DNA of 59,160 nucleotides from Pseudomonadota bacterium (GCA_023435265.1 JAEYRZ010000212.1:1-59160); one strand, 5' to 3'. Counted from the stretch's first letter, positions 25,350 through 33,868 are shown. A program made the numbers and translations. Notes: generated by a model from the sequence alone, not told the origin.

Positions 25350-26624
25350 CTAGTTTTTCTGCATCCAGGGGGGCAGCAGGATTTCGCCCGTAGCGATACT
25401 GGCGGGATAGACCACCACCCGTTTTTCTTTCTGCCACTGCAGGATGCTTCCCACCGCGCCTTCCTTGGGGTCGGTGGCCGGAATCACCTGGTGGGTTTTG
25501 GGATCGAAGCGCAGTCGGCCATAGACGCCCATCATGTCGGTCTGTTCCAGGGCGGCGACCACCTTTTCGGAATCGAGGCTGCCGGCGCGTTCGATGGCAT
25601 CCTTCAAGGCGTAAACCGCCATATAGCTGCTGGAGGTGCCCAGGCCTTCGGGTTCGACGCCCCAACGCTTAGTATAGGCATCGAAGAACTTCATGGTCCA
25701 GGGGGTGGCGTCGCTTGGCGCATTGCCGGCATTGACCACGTTGCACAAGGTGTATTCGCCCTTGCCTTCGGTGGCCTTCCAGAAACCCGGCTGTTCGGCG
25801 GCTGCCAACGTGGAGCCGAACGGCAGGGCCGGGATCTTCATGTCATACCACTGCTTGAGCAAGATGGCGCTTTCCGGCATATCCATCCAGATATTGATGA
25901 TCTGGGTGTCGCTTTTCTTGGCTTTCAGCAAGCCCATTGAGAAATCGGTGGCCCCGGTGGGATAGACCTCCAGACCGGTCACGTTCCACCCTTTTTCAGT
26001 GGCCACTTTTTTGATGATCTCCGCGGCGCCCCGGGCATGGGAGACGTCCTGGGCGATGATGAACAGGTTGTTGAAACCGTGCTTTTCCTTGAGCTGGTTG
26101 AAATTGGCGAAGATCTCCTTGACCAGGTTGCCGGCTTCGCCGTGGATGCGGAAGCAGTACTTGAACTTGTCGTAGTTCTCGGCCACCATGGCGTGATATT
26201 TGGGGGTCAGCGAGCCGGTGGTCAGAATCGACACCTTCTTGTGTTTGCTCAAAAGGGGCATGGCCGCCAGTGCCGCCTCGGAACGCACCGGACCGCCGAC
26301 AATGAAGTCGGCCTTCTTGTCCAGGATCAGCTTTTCCACTGCCAGCAGGGCTTCGCTGACCGGCACCCCAGGCTCGAGGTCGCGCGTGTCGATCACCTGG
26401 ATCGCAAGCGGCCGCTTTTTGCCGCCCACATCCACGCCGCCTTGGGCATTGATCTCTTCGATCGCCAGGGTCGCACCGCGCTCGGCATCCCAGCCATAGA
26501 GAAAGGCGGTGGAAAGCGGACAGCCGATCACGACCGGTTTTTCGGCCAGTGCGTTCGCCCCCGGAATCGCCGCAAAAAGAGCGACCAGCAGCACCAACAG
26601 CAACTTCTTCTCCATGGTTTTCAT
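25350..26624 (-). CDS. Periplasmic binding protein of LivFGMH-type importer
   Basis: A 424-residue Leu/Ile/Val-binding type I fold protein. A Sec signal peptide (KKLLLVLLVALFAAIPGANALA, shown in part) with cleavage near residue 27 precedes VVIGCPLSTAFLYGWDAERGATLAIEEIN (in part), the usual opening. Later VGGPVRSEAALAAMPLLSKH and STGSL-like TTGSLTPKYH fit the ligand cleft. It captures the substrate for LivHMFG. The start has GGAGGG upstream. It is the second gene of the unit after the Fis-like gene. Confidence 0.9.
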   Translation of the reverse strand: MKTMEKKLLLVLLVALFAAIPGANALAEKPVVIGCPLSTAFLYGWDAERGATLAIEEINAQGGVDVGGKKRPLAIQVIDTRDLEPGVPVSEALLAVEKLILDKKADFIVGGPVRSEAALAAMPLLSKHKKVSILTTGSLTPKYHAMVAENYDKFKYCFRIHGEAGNLVKEIFANFNQLKEKHGFNNLFIIAQDVSHARGAAEIIKKVATEKGWNVTGLEVYPTGATDFSMGLLKAKKSDTQIINIWMDMPESAILLKQWYDMKIPALPFGSTLAAAEQPGFWKATEGKGEYTLCNVVNAGNAPSDATPWTMKFFDAYTKRWGVEPEGLGTSSSYMAVYALKDAIERAGSLDSEKVVAALEQTDMMGVYGRLRFDPKTHQVIPATDPKEGAVGSILQWQKEKRVVVYPASIATGEILLPPWMQKN

Positions 26625-26667
26625 GACCTTGTCCCTCCTTCGTTTAGGTGCACGTGAACGTGAATGC

Positions 26668-26835
26668 TCATGACGATCGCTCCGGTTTACACAAACCGTG
26701 CGTCCTTATCTTCTTTTTTACTTGGGCCAGCGGGATCTGGAGCAGGCGGGAGGCTTTTTCGAGATTCCAGTCGGTTTTGGCCAGCACCTTCTGCAGCAAC
26801 TCCAGTTCCTTGTCGTGAAGCGTCTTGATCTTCAT
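26668..26835 (-). CDS. Stand-alone Fis-type helix-turn-helix protein
   Basis: A 55-residue protein (MKIKTLHDKELELLQKVLAK at its start) made up almost only of a Fis/HTH_8 domain: KTDWNLEKASRLLQIPLAQVKKKIRTHGL, comparable to the C-terminal DNA-binding domain of NtrC-family activators. It has no receiver or AAA+ domain. An ATG ten codons upstream overlaps a palindrome and is less likely to be the start. It leads the liv unit and is the first gene after the sigma-54 promoter. It may be a local modulator of the adjacent NtrC-type regulator, which is inference. Confidence 0.72.
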   Translation of the reverse strand: MKIKTLHDKELELLQKVLAKTDWNLEKASRLLQIPLAQVKKKIRTHGLCKPERSS

Positions 26836-26849
26836 CCGGCCGACCCCGA

Positions 26850-26866
26850 AATGAATACTATTCATT
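26850..26866. promoter_or_regulatory. 17-bp palindrome in the leader of the Fis-like gene
   Basis: AATGAATA-C-TATTCATT is a perfect 8-bp inverted repeat with a 1-base centre between the sigma-54 promoter and the start codon. It could be an operator, perhaps for the Fis-like protein itself; function is inferred from symmetry. Confidence 0.5.
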
Positions 26867-26918
26867 CATTGTATTATTTTTATTTATCGTTTGGTTTTCG
26901 AACGGATGATAAACGCTC

Positions 26919-26934
26919 AGCAATTGCCATGCCA
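26919..26934 (-). promoter_or_regulatory. Sigma-54 (RpoN) -24/-12 promoter for the Fis-liv unit
   Basis: Read on the minus strand the sequence is TGGCATG-GCAA-TTGCT, which fits the consensus TGGCAYR-N4-TTGCW at every fixed position. It lies about 85 bases before the Fis-like start. An NtrC-family activator is encoded immediately upstream. Confidence 0.85.
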
Positions 26935-27002
26935 TGGGGGGAATGAATGACCCCCGAGATGTTAAATCGTTCAAATCGCAGCCGATCTAAAGCAATGGGG
27001 CC

Positions 27003-27017
27003 GGTTGCGTCGCAACC
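27003..27017. promoter_or_regulatory. Candidate upstream activator site
   Basis: GGTTGCG-T-CGCAACC is a perfect 7-bp inverted repeat about 70-85 bases upstream of the -24 element, the usual place for a bacterial enhancer-binding protein dimer. Confidence 0.6.
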
Positions 27018-27053
27018 AGGCAGGGGCGTTTACGAGAAAGAAAGTTTCAGGTG

Positions 27054-27072
27054 GGTGAAAAAAGCTTTCACC
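27054..27072 (-). terminator. Hairpin after the response regulator gene
   Basis: GGTGAAA-AAAGC-TTTCACC (plus strand) forms a 7-bp stem 18 bases after the regulator stop. There is no long U tract on the exit side, so a weak terminator or processing hairpin is the cautious reading. Confidence 0.4.
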
Positions 27073-27089
27073 GGCCGAAGCGGCGTGCC

Positions 27090-28457
27090 TCAGGATCCTT
27101 CGCCGAAAGTTTCGATCCCGTATTTTTTGATCTTTTTGCGCAGGGTGGGCAGCGAGATGCCCAGCAGCCGGGCGGTCTCCGCCCGGTTCCAGCCGAGCCG
27201 GTTCAGCGCCTTGCGGATATGTTCTTTTTCCATATGGGGTAAAGAGTAGCAGGCCAGTCCGGTGCCCGAAGCCACACAGGGGTTGGAGGTCAGGATGGTA
27301 TCGATCGCCTCCAGCAGAATCACCTTGCCCCGGGCGCCGATCACCGCCTCGACCAGCACGTTCTCCAGTTCGCGCACGTTGCCGGGCCATGAATGGGCCA
27401 GCAGGCGCTCCATCACCCCCTTCTGCAGGGTGGAAACGTCGGTACCCAGTTCCCAGTTGATTTTCTGCAGAAAATGGCGGACCAGGTCGGGGATATCCCC
27501 AGGCCGGTCCTTGAGCAAGGGAACCTGGATCATCACCACCTTGAGGCGGAAAAAGAGATCCTGCCGGAAGAGACCCTTCTGGACCATTTCCGCCAGGTTG
27601 CGGTTGGTGGCGGCGATGATGCGGCATTTCGACACTCTGGGCTGCTTGCCTCCCACCCGTTCGTATTCATGGCGCTGCAGGAAACCGAGGAACTTGCGCT
27701 GCATGACCAGAGGCAGTTCCCCGACTTCATCGAGAAACAGTGTGCCGCTGCCGGCGAGCTCGATTTTACCTTCTTTGGCTTCGGTGGCGCCGGTGAAGGC
27801 CCCTTTTTCGTGGCCGAACAGCTCGCTTTCCAGCAGGGTCTCGACCACGGCCGAGCAATCGAAGGTAATGAACGGTTCCTTGGCGAACAGCGTATTGCGG
27901 TGGATCACGCGCGCGATCAATTCTTTACCCGTTCCGGTTTCGCCCTGGATCAGCACCGGCGCCCGGTTCTGGGACAGCAGGCCGATGGTTTTGAAGATTT
28001 TGCGCATCCGGTCGCTCTTGCCGATGATCACTTCCGCGTTCGGCGGCTGGCTGACGGTGTCGATCAGCGGCGCTTCACGGTCGATCTTCAGCGTATACAG
28101 GGCCCGCTCCACGGCCTGTTCGACCTTGTCCACGTCCAGCGGCTTGTGGATATAATCGTAGGCGCCCAGCTTCATGGCCTGAATCGTGGTTTTCATGTCC
28201 TGGAAGGCGGTAATCATGATCACTTTGCCCGGCCGCTTGCGGTTCTGGATCTGTTCGAGCAGCACAATGCCGTCCGTGTCCGGCAGCCGGATGTCGAGGA
28301 TGACCACTTCCGGTTGGTGCTGGTCGTAGAGGTGCAGGCCCTGACAGCCGTTGGTAGCCTTGAGCACGCGATGGCCCTTTTCGGTGAAAAACATGTCCAG
28401 GCTTTCCAGGATCGATTGCTTGTCGTCGATGATCAGGATCGTATGCATGGCGTCCAT
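27090..28457 (-). CDS. NtrC-family sigma-54-dependent response regulator
   Basis: A 455-residue regulator. The receiver domain (1-120) has the acidic pair DD near residue 11, phosphoacceptor Asp in VVILDIRLPD and Lys in YIHKPLD. The AAA+ domain has Walker A GETGTGKE, the sigma-54 contact GAFTGA, Walker B GTLFLDEVGELP and an arginine-rich RQDLFFRLK segment. A C-terminal Fis HTH reads RKALNRLGWNRAETARLLGIS. It would activate RpoN promoters, most simply the one beside it. The ATG at 28457 overlaps the kinase stop by one base (TGATG) with GGGAG upstream, so the pair is co-translated. Confidence 0.95.
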   Translation of the reverse strand: MDAMHTILIIDDKQSILESLDMFFTEKGHRVLKATNGCQGLHLYDQHQPEVVILDIRLPDTDGIVLLEQIQNRKRPGKVIMITAFQDMKTTIQAMKLGAYDYIHKPLDVDKVEQAVERALYTLKIDREAPLIDTVSQPPNAEVIIGKSDRMRKIFKTIGLLSQNRAPVLIQGETGTGKELIARVIHRNTLFAKEPFITFDCSAVVETLLESELFGHEKGAFTGATEAKEGKIELAGSGTLFLDEVGELPLVMQRKFLGFLQRHEYERVGGKQPRVSKCRIIAATNRNLAEMVQKGLFRQDLFFRLKVVMIQVPLLKDRPGDIPDLVRHFLQKINWELGTDVSTLQKGVMERLLAHSWPGNVRELENVLVEAVIGARGKVILLEAIDTILTSNPCVASGTGLACYSLPHMEKEHIRKALNRLGWNRAETARLLGISLPTLRKKIKKYGIETFGEGS

Positions 28458-29977
28458 CAGGCGCTCCCGGCCGGAAGGTTGATTTTGAAATTGACGCCGC
28501 AGGGACTGCGGTTTTCCAGTTCGATGCACCCCCCGTGGGCCTCGATGATCCGCTGGGCATTGTTCAGGCCGAGCCCGGTGCCGCTGCTTTTGGTGGTGAA
28601 GAAGGGCTTGAAAATCTCCGCCGCATATTTTTTATCGATTCCATGGCCTTCATCGGCGATGAGCACCCGGACGCCGCGCCTGTTGCGCGCATCGAAGGCG
28701 GTATGGATTTCGATTTTGGAACCGCAGGCCGAGGCCTCCATGGCATTCAGGAGAATGTTGATGAAGGCCTGCCCCAGCTTCTCGGCATCGCCTTCGATCT
28801 CGGGGAGCCCGGGATCGAGTTCGACGATGATCTCCATGCCGGCCTCGGCGAACTTCATCTCCAGCAGTTCCAGGGCGTCGGTGAGCGTCCGGTTGATCTG
28901 CACGTGTCCGAACTTGATCTGCAGCGGCTTGGCGAAGTCGAGCAGTTCTTCGCAGATGCCCTCCAGCCGTTGGACTTCCTGCGCGCTGATATCGATGCGT
29001 CGCTGATCGTTTCCCTTAATGCGGGGGTTCTTCTTGAGAATCTGCAGGTTCATCTTGACCGCCGACAGCGGGTTGCGGATTTCATGCGACAGCGAGGTGG
29101 TGATCTGCCCGATGTAGGCCATGCGCTCGCTTTCGCGCATCTTCTTCTCGAGCTCCACGCGGTTGGTGATGTCGCGGCAGATCCCGATGCTCGACAAGCG
29201 GTTGTCGTACTGGGTGACTTTGGAGAGGATCTCCGTGGGGAAGGTTTCTTTTTTACGGGTGTAGCGCTGGTATTCGAAGGTGCGCGGGCGGGCCCCGCTG
29301 CCCAGGCCCTTTTGGTACAGATCGATCACCCGGTTGCGGTCCTCGGGGGCCACGAAGTCGTAGAAGTGGCGGCCGAGGACCGCCTGCGGCCGGAAATCAT
29401 GCATTCGGCAAAAGGCCTGGTTGGCGAACACGATGATTCCGTCCTGAACCACGAAATAGCCGTCGTTGATCTCTTCCACCAGCGTCTTGTACTTGCGCTC
29501 CGACTCGCGCAGTTCGGCGGTGCGGACGCGGACCTCCTGCTCGAGCCTGCGGTTGTGGGCGATGATCTCCCGCTCGTGCATGGACTGGAAATGATCGCTG
29601 AATCGATGGATGGTGTAGCTGAGGCAGTCGTTCATGCGGACCACGGCATCCGCGAGTTCGCTTTGGGTGGTCTCGGGAATCAGGAAATCGATGGTGATCT
29701 TCCGGAAAAATTCAAACGCCTTCTGAACGTCGGACAGTAAAAATCCGGCTTCTAGGCGCATCCGGGTGATTTTGTCGATGAAGACGTTGATTTTCTCGTA
29801 ATCCGCCTTCAGAACGAAATCCACTTCCGCGTCGTAAGCACCCGACACGGTTTGCATGAGCTCTTCCAGGGGGCGCGCGGCGTACTGATCGCTGACCGTG
29901 TATTTCAGCCGATAAATCCAATCCTTGATGATGTCGTCACGCTTGGATTGGAAGAAGTCGGCAAGGTCGAATCCCAC
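28457..29977 (-). CDS. PAS-domain sensor histidine kinase
   Basis: A 506-residue cytoplasmic kinase. The N-terminal region (1-150) is helical and resembles RsbRD-type sensor domains. A coiled segment (about 155-185) leads into a PAS domain (about 190-310, YKTLVEEINDGYFVVQDGIIVFANQAF in part). Then come the HisKA H-box SLSHEIRNPLSAVK, the N-box NILLNAMEAS and the G-boxes DEGHGID and GTGLGLNNAQRI. No membrane helix is seen, so the signal is probably intracellular. GTG at 29977 has AGGAGG seven bases upstream and is preferred over in-frame ATGs further up. It partners with the NtrC-type regulator. Confidence 0.92.
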   Translation of the reverse strand: MGFDLADFFQSKRDDIIKDWIYRLKYTVSDQYAARPLEELMQTVSGAYDAEVDFVLKADYEKINVFIDKITRMRLEAGFLLSDVQKAFEFFRKITIDFLIPETTQSELADAVVRMNDCLSYTIHRFSDHFQSMHEREIIAHNRRLEQEVRVRTAELRESERKYKTLVEEINDGYFVVQDGIIVFANQAFCRMHDFRPQAVLGRHFYDFVAPEDRNRVIDLYQKGLGSGARPRTFEYQRYTRKKETFPTEILSKVTQYDNRLSSIGICRDITNRVELEKKMRESERMAYIGQITTSLSHEIRNPLSAVKMNLQILKKNPRIKGNDQRRIDISAQEVQRLEGICEELLDFAKPLQIKFGHVQINRTLTDALELLEMKFAEAGMEIIVELDPGLPEIEGDAEKLGQAFINILLNAMEASACGSKIEIHTAFDARNRRGVRVLIADEGHGIDKKYAAEIFKPFFTTKSSGTGLGLNNAQRIIEAHGGCIELENRSPCGVNFKINLPAGSA

Positions 29978-30083
29978 GAAGTGCCTCCTGCGCCACATTG
30001 CCTGTTCATGCCGGCCGCTGGATTTCGGCGCGATGCTCATTCTCAAAGCCCGTTAAGGCTGTTTCATATTTTGATGTTCGTTC

Positions 30084-30111
30084 ATTATATAGAAATTGTA
30101 AGATTCTGCAA
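30084..30111 (-). promoter_or_regulatory. Sigma-70-type promoter for the kinase/regulator pair
   Basis: On the minus strand TTGCAG and an exact TATAAT are separated by 16 bases, about 100 bases before the kinase start. Confidence 0.6.
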
Positions 30112-30143
30112 ATGGCCGATGGTCGCCGCCCGCCGCCGAGGCG

Positions 30144-30998
30144 CTACAGTCCAAGCAACCGGGCGGCGTTGCCCCCGAAGACCAGCCCGCGCTCTCGGCG
30201 CCCAAAACCCGCCCTCGCCGTCAGGCGGTCGATGCGTGCGATTTCCTCCCGGGGATCGAACCAGGGCCAGTCGGTTCCGAACAGGATGTGTTCCGGCCCG
30301 TGCGTCATCAGTAACTGCACGAATACATCATCTTCCAGGATATGGGCCGCATTGGAGGTATCCAGGTAAAGATTGGGGGCCGGCGCCAGGTCGCGCGTCA
30401 GCACCTCGGCCGGCGCGTCGAGGCCGCCCATGTGGGCACCCACGAAGCAGATATCGGGAAAATGTCCGGCGAGCCGCGCGAGGCGCTGCGGCGTAGTGGT
30501 ATGCACCGGGGCGCTGCCGAATCGGCGGTCGGCCCTGTAATAAGTGTCCAGCACCACGAAGAAGCGCCCGGGACCCCGGCGGTTGAAGTCCTGGAGTTGC
30601 GCCCACATCGCCATCGCAGGTCGATCGTCTAGTTGGAATTCCTGAGAAAAACTGCACACTTTGAGGGCCCTGACGCCGCCCGCGCACAGCTTGGTCAACT
30701 CTCCGGAAATCGCACCGCAATTCGGGTGCAGGGTTCCGGCCGTGGCGATGAATGGAGCCGCTTCAGACAGGGCCAGGGCGTTGTCGTTCACCGTCGAGAC
30801 CCGCGCGGCCTTGGCCGTGGGCAGATGCAGGGCCAGTTCCACGCCGGCCTCGCGCATGGCCCGGCCCAGGACATCGGGGCCGATGCGCCGTGCGGCGGCA
30901 TCCGCCTGCAGGTGCAGTTCGGCCACCATCTCCGCGCGGCCGGCCACACTGGCGATGACGCTCGGCGGGAACAGGTGGATGTGGGCATCGATGATCAT
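30144..30998 (-). CDS. Amidohydrolase (amidohydrolase-2/TIM-barrel metal hydrolase)
   Basis: A 284-residue protein opening with IIDAHIHLFPP, the HxH metal motif. A later conserved histidine lies in FVGAHMGG, and the last metal Asp in ILFGTDWPWFDPREE. This is the amidohydrolase-2 pattern shared by decarboxylases and ring or lactone hydrolases. It might act on an alicyclic or aromatic intermediate, but no substrate can be assigned. Transcribed on the same strand as the alpha/beta hydrolase upstream. Confidence 0.85.
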   Translation of the reverse strand: MIIDAHIHLFPPSVIASVAGRAEMVAELHLQADAAARRIGPDVLGRAMREAGVELALHLPTAKAARVSTVNDNALALSEAAPFIATAGTLHPNCGAISGELTKLCAGGVRALKVCSFSQEFQLDDRPAMAMWAQLQDFNRRGPGRFFVVLDTYYRADRRFGSAPVHTTTPQRLARLAGHFPDICFVGAHMGGLDAPAEVLTRDLAPAPNLYLDTSNAAHILEDDVFVQLLMTHGPEHILFGTDWPWFDPREEIARIDRLTARAGFGRRERGLVFGGNAARLLGL

Positions 30999-31078
30999 TC
31001 AGCACGGTCTTCAATCACCCGGACGCAGGGTACCGCGTCGGTCACGGACAGGCGGTGAAAAGCTTCGCCCCGAGCCAT
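30995..31078 (-). CDS. Possible 27-residue leader peptide or gene tail before the amidohydrolase
   Basis: A frame from ATG at 31078 (MARGEAFHRLSVTDAVPCVR...) ends in TGA overlapping the amidohydrolase start as ATGA, the arrangement seen with translational coupling. The frame is open without an ATG for a further 30 codons upstream, so it may be the tail of a decayed gene. No family is recognised and it may not be real. Confidence 0.25.
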   Translation of the reverse strand: MARGEAFHRLSVTDAVPCVRVIEDRAE

Positions 31079-31180
31079 GGTGCTGTATTGCGCGGCTTCA
31101 AGAATACGCACCTGCCGGCGTGTATGCGGCGCCGGTTGAACGTCGCGCGCCTTGCCGGACGGCCCGCCGCCCGTTTTTCA

Positions 31181-31987
31181 TCAACTGTCGACGGAAACAC
31201 CCCTGCGCTTCGAAGGCGACGCTGCTTTCAAAATAAATGTCGCCATGGCCGCCAACACGACTTCCGGCATGTCCTTGTGGGGGGCGTGCCCGCAGCCCTG
31301 CATCAGGAGGACCTCCGCACCGGCGCCAGCCTTTTCTTCGATGGACCGAACCTGGCCGGGCGTACCATAAACATCGTTCTCCCCCTGCACCGCCAGAATG
31401 GGAACGGCGATACGGGGCAGATAGTCCTCGATGTTCCAGTGCACGAAGTCGGGATGCAGCCATACATCGTGCCATCCCCAAAAAGCACCGTCCGTATTGG
31501 AGCCGTGATACTTTTGAAGCGCCGCCCTCAAAGGGCCATGGTTGAATTCTCTGCCGATCTTCTCGATCGACTGCCGGGTCAATGTCTCGCAGTAGACATG
31601 GGCGGCAAGCGTGATCAGACCCAACACCGGCTTCGGCCGAAGGCCGCCCGCGAAAATCAGGGCGATCGAGCCGCCGTCGGAGTGTCCGATCAGGAACGCC
31701 CGGCGGATTCCGACAGCCTCGAACAGCGCCGGCATGACGGTCAAGCCTTCATCGTGCATGAAACGAACCGGCCGGGGCAGTTCGCAGCCCTCTGATCCGC
31801 CGTAGCCGGACCGGCTGAAAACCAATGCCCCGCACCCGGTGCGTTCGGCCAGCCTGGCGGGGAAATCATGCCACAAGGCGGCGCAGCCCAGGCCTTCATG
31901 CAGAAACACCAGCGTCGGCGCCTGGTCCGGCCCCGGTCCGAACCAGGTGTATTCCAACTTTTTCCCGTTGACGATCAAAAACTCCAT
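31181..31987 (-). CDS. Alpha/beta-hydrolase
   Basis: A 268-residue alpha/beta-hydrolase fold protein. The oxyanion region is FLHEGLGCAALWHDFP, the nucleophile elbow LIGHSDGGSIA (Ser near residue 105), the acid in VQGENDVYG and the histidine in QGCGHAPHKD. The fold fits esterases, C-C hydrolases or lipases; the substrate is unknown. An ATG 27 codons upstream gives an Arg-rich extension without family support; ATG at 31987 begins at the first beta strand. Followed by two consecutive TGA stops in different frames. Confidence 0.85.
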   Translation of the reverse strand: MEFLIVNGKKLEYTWFGPGPDQAPTLVFLHEGLGCAALWHDFPARLAERTGCGALVFSRSGYGGSEGCELPRPVRFMHDEGLTVMPALFEAVGIRRAFLIGHSDGGSIALIFAGGLRPKPVLGLITLAAHVYCETLTRQSIEKIGREFNHGPLRAALQKYHGSNTDGAFWGWHDVWLHPDFVHWNIEDYLPRIAVPILAVQGENDVYGTPGQVRSIEEKAGAGAEVLLMQGCGHAPHKDMPEVVLAAMATFILKAASPSKRRGVSVDS

Positions 31988-32298
31988 CGGCCGGTACCAT
32001 GAGGCGTCACTTTGCATGCTTCCACGAAGCCGCGAACGGCGCGTCGGATCTCGGGGATCCAGAACCATATTCAGGTGCTGATAGTTATTAAGTGACTGAA
32101 TTGTGATTACAGGAACCCGGTTCCGATGTCAAGCCGAGATCGGCCGCCTAATATGTATGGTCATTATTTCAGATAAGTTATCAAAGGTTATGGTTTCTAT
32201 GGATGGTTCTTGGGGATTGACCTCCACTGCATGAGAGTGTTATTTTGTAGCTTGTTTGCGAGCCTGAATGTTCAAGCCAAAGTGAAAGGTGGGCGCAC
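31988..32298. other. AT-richer divergent intergenic region
   Basis: About 310 bases without a convincing gene between the hydrolase and the DUF2080 gene, which point away from each other. It contains a plausible plus-strand promoter (see 32217-32246) and otherwise no clear repeat. Confidence 0.5.
32217..32246 (+). promoter_or_regulatory. Possible sigma-70 promoter for the DUF2080 gene
   Basis: TTGACC and TATTTT with an 18-base spacer, about 50 bases before the GTG start at 32299. The match is partial. Confidence 0.4.
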
Positions 32299-32493
32299 GT
32301 GGCGATAAATGCACGAACTGAAGAACCATCCGAGTCCCCGGCCGACAGCACCGCCAAGAAGAAGCAGGTCAAGTTCGAAATATACGGCGAGGAACTCATC
32401 GAAAAGAAGGTCAAAGCCAGCGGAAACAGCGGCAGGGTATACCTGCCTCCGGACTGGATCGATCACCACGTCAAAATCGTCCGCATCGATTAA
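32299..32493 (+). CDS. DUF2080-like small DNA-binding protein
   Basis: A 64-residue protein with a polar N-terminus and the block KFEIYGEELIEKKVKASGNS (in part) followed by GRVYLPPDWI and HVKIVRID. This matches the DUF2080 pattern, a swapped-hairpin AbrB-like fold often called transposase-associated. The GTG start has AAAGGTGGG upstream. The function is unknown; a transcription or plasmid/transposon regulator is possible. It lies 93 bases before a GNAT gene on the same strand. Confidence 0.7.
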   Translation: MAINARTEEPSESPADSTAKKKQVKFEIYGEELIEKKVKASGNSGRVYLPPDWIDHHVKIVRID

Positions 32494-32586
32494 TCGGGGC
32501 CGCGCATTTCCCGGGTTCAACCCGCATTCCCGGGTTCAATCCGATCGAGCAATCATCCCGCATCGCGGATTTCAAGGAAGGCAACT

Positions 32587-33024
32587 GTGGAAGAGATCGT
32601 TGTGCGCAAGCTCAAACCGGAAGATTCACCCGCGATCGGCCGAATTTATCAATCCATCACCCAGGCACCGGACGTAAATGAATTCCAGAAGGTGGTCGGC
32701 GATTTGGCCGACCGGGACGTCAATGCCTGTTTTGTCGCCGAATGCCGCGGCCGCCTGGTCGGATACATGGTTTCCTATGTGCTGTCCGCCAGTTTCGGGA
32801 TCCACAAAAGTGCCTGGATCCCCATCATGGGGGTCGATCCCGCCTATATGGGACAGGGGGTGGGCAAGCAGATGGCCGAAGCCATGTTCGATTTTTATCA
32901 GAGCCAGGGGATCAAAGAGATCCACACCTCGGTCCGCTGGTACGATGCCGATGTCCTTTCCTTCTTGAGAACCCTCGGGTTTAACCGCAGCGAGTTCATC
33001 AACCTGCGCAAACAGCTCGAATAA
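32587..33024 (+). CDS. GNAT-family N-acetyltransferase
   Basis: A 145-residue acetyltransferase with the acetyl-CoA-binding motif A IMGVDPAYMGQGVGKQMAEA (Q/RxxGxG/A form) and the C-terminal FLRTLGFNRSEF, as in RimI-like enzymes. The substrate, protein or small amine, is not identifiable. It starts at GTG with AAGGAAGG upstream. It may be co-transcribed with the DUF2080 gene. Confidence 0.88.
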   Translation: MEEIVVRKLKPEDSPAIGRIYQSITQAPDVNEFQKVVGDLADRDVNACFVAECRGRLVGYMVSYVLSASFGIHKSAWIPIMGVDPAYMGQGVGKQMAEAMFDFYQSQGIKEIHTSVRWYDADVLSFLRTLGFNRSEFINLRKQLE

Positions 33025-33036
33025 CCGCAGAGGCCG

Positions 33037-33483
33037 TCAATCCGGCTCCACCGGGATGACCGTCACCGGAACGCGTGAATTCTTCACGACTTTTTCCGCC
33101 ACGCTGCCGAAGCGAAAATTGCCGTGTTCCCCATGGCTGGCCATGACCACCAGGTCCACCTGCTCTTTTTCGATCAGCATCAGAATCTCTTTCGCCGGAT
33201 CGCCTATGGCGATATGTTTGATGTAGCGCGGGCAGCCTTGAAGATATTTTTCACAGATCTGCCCCAACCTCCGGGTTGCGGTTTTGCGTGCGTGATCCAT
33301 GAGTTCATTGACCCTTTTTTCCTCGAACACGCCGTACCAGCCGTCATGATGGGCGACATCTTCAATCACGTAGAGCACGTGGATTTCCGCTCCGTATTGC
33401 CGGGTGAGCGATTCGACGTAAGGCAAAGCCTTTTCAGAAATCCTCGAAAAATCGGTCGGCCATAATATTTTTTGTACTTCCAT
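33037..33483 (-). CDS. Universal stress protein (UspA family)
   Basis: A 148-residue UspA-fold protein: ILWPTDFSRISEKALPY at the start, IAIGDPAKEIL, then VVMASHGEHGNFRFGSVAEK with the GxxG...GS ATP-binding pattern, and ending in PVTVIPV. Usp proteins are stress-induced nucleotide binders. It lies 12 bases from the convergent GNAT gene, and GGAG precedes the start. Confidence 0.92.
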   Translation of the reverse strand: MEVQKILWPTDFSRISEKALPYVESLTRQYGAEIHVLYVIEDVAHHDGWYGVFEEKRVNELMDHARKTATRRLGQICEKYLQGCPRYIKHIAIGDPAKEILMLIEKEQVDLVVMASHGEHGNFRFGSVAEKVVKNSRVPVTVIPVEPD

Positions 33484-33508
33484 GTCAGCGCTCCAGCCGA
33501 ATCATTCT

Positions 33509-33530
33509 CAAACCCGCAACAATCGCGGGT
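33509..33530 (-). terminator. Hairpin terminator after csbD
   Basis: On the minus strand ACCCGC-GATTGTT-GCGGGT followed by TTT forms a 6-bp GC stem between csbD and uspA. Confidence 0.5.
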
Positions 33531-33571
33531 CTGGCGCCTGCCTGCGGTGCCTCCTGTCGAGGGGGACAGAC

Positions 33572-33769
33572 CTACAACGTTGTTTCAAACTTGCGGACCT
33601 CCTTTTCAGCCTGCTCTTTGGCGATTCCATACCGCTCCTGCAACAGGCCGACCAGTTGCTGCCGGTTTCCGCCGATGACATCGATTTCATCATCGGTGAG
33701 CTTGCCCCATTGGGTGCGGACCTTGCCCTTGAGTTGCTTCCAGTTACCCGCTATTTGATCCCAGTTCAT
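33572..33769 (-). CDS. CsbD/YjbJ-family stress protein
   Basis: A 65-residue protein with MNWDQIAGNWKQLKGKVRTQ and WGKLTDDEIDVIGGNRQQLV, the CsbD family signature. It is a small soluble helical protein induced by general stress in many bacteria; biochemical function is unknown. A strong AAAGGAG precedes the start. It is upstream of uspA on the same strand, consistent with a stress-response pair. Confidence 0.92.
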   Translation of the reverse strand: MNWDQIAGNWKQLKGKVRTQWGKLTDDEIDVIGGNRQQLVGLLQERYGIAKEQAEKEVRKFETTL

Positions 33770-33868
33770 GCGTTTCTCCTTTCTAATCGGAATGACGGCA
33801 AACCGTCACAAAATTAAAATGGTTCCAATTTCAAAGGTCGGCAATGGGGCCGATTGCTGATGGGATGG

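Noticed and set aside
31181..31186. TGA at the end of the alpha/beta hydrolase as a further Sec codon
   Set aside because: The protein already has its complete catalytic set and normal length; no conserved Cys is expected there and the following frame has no family sequence.
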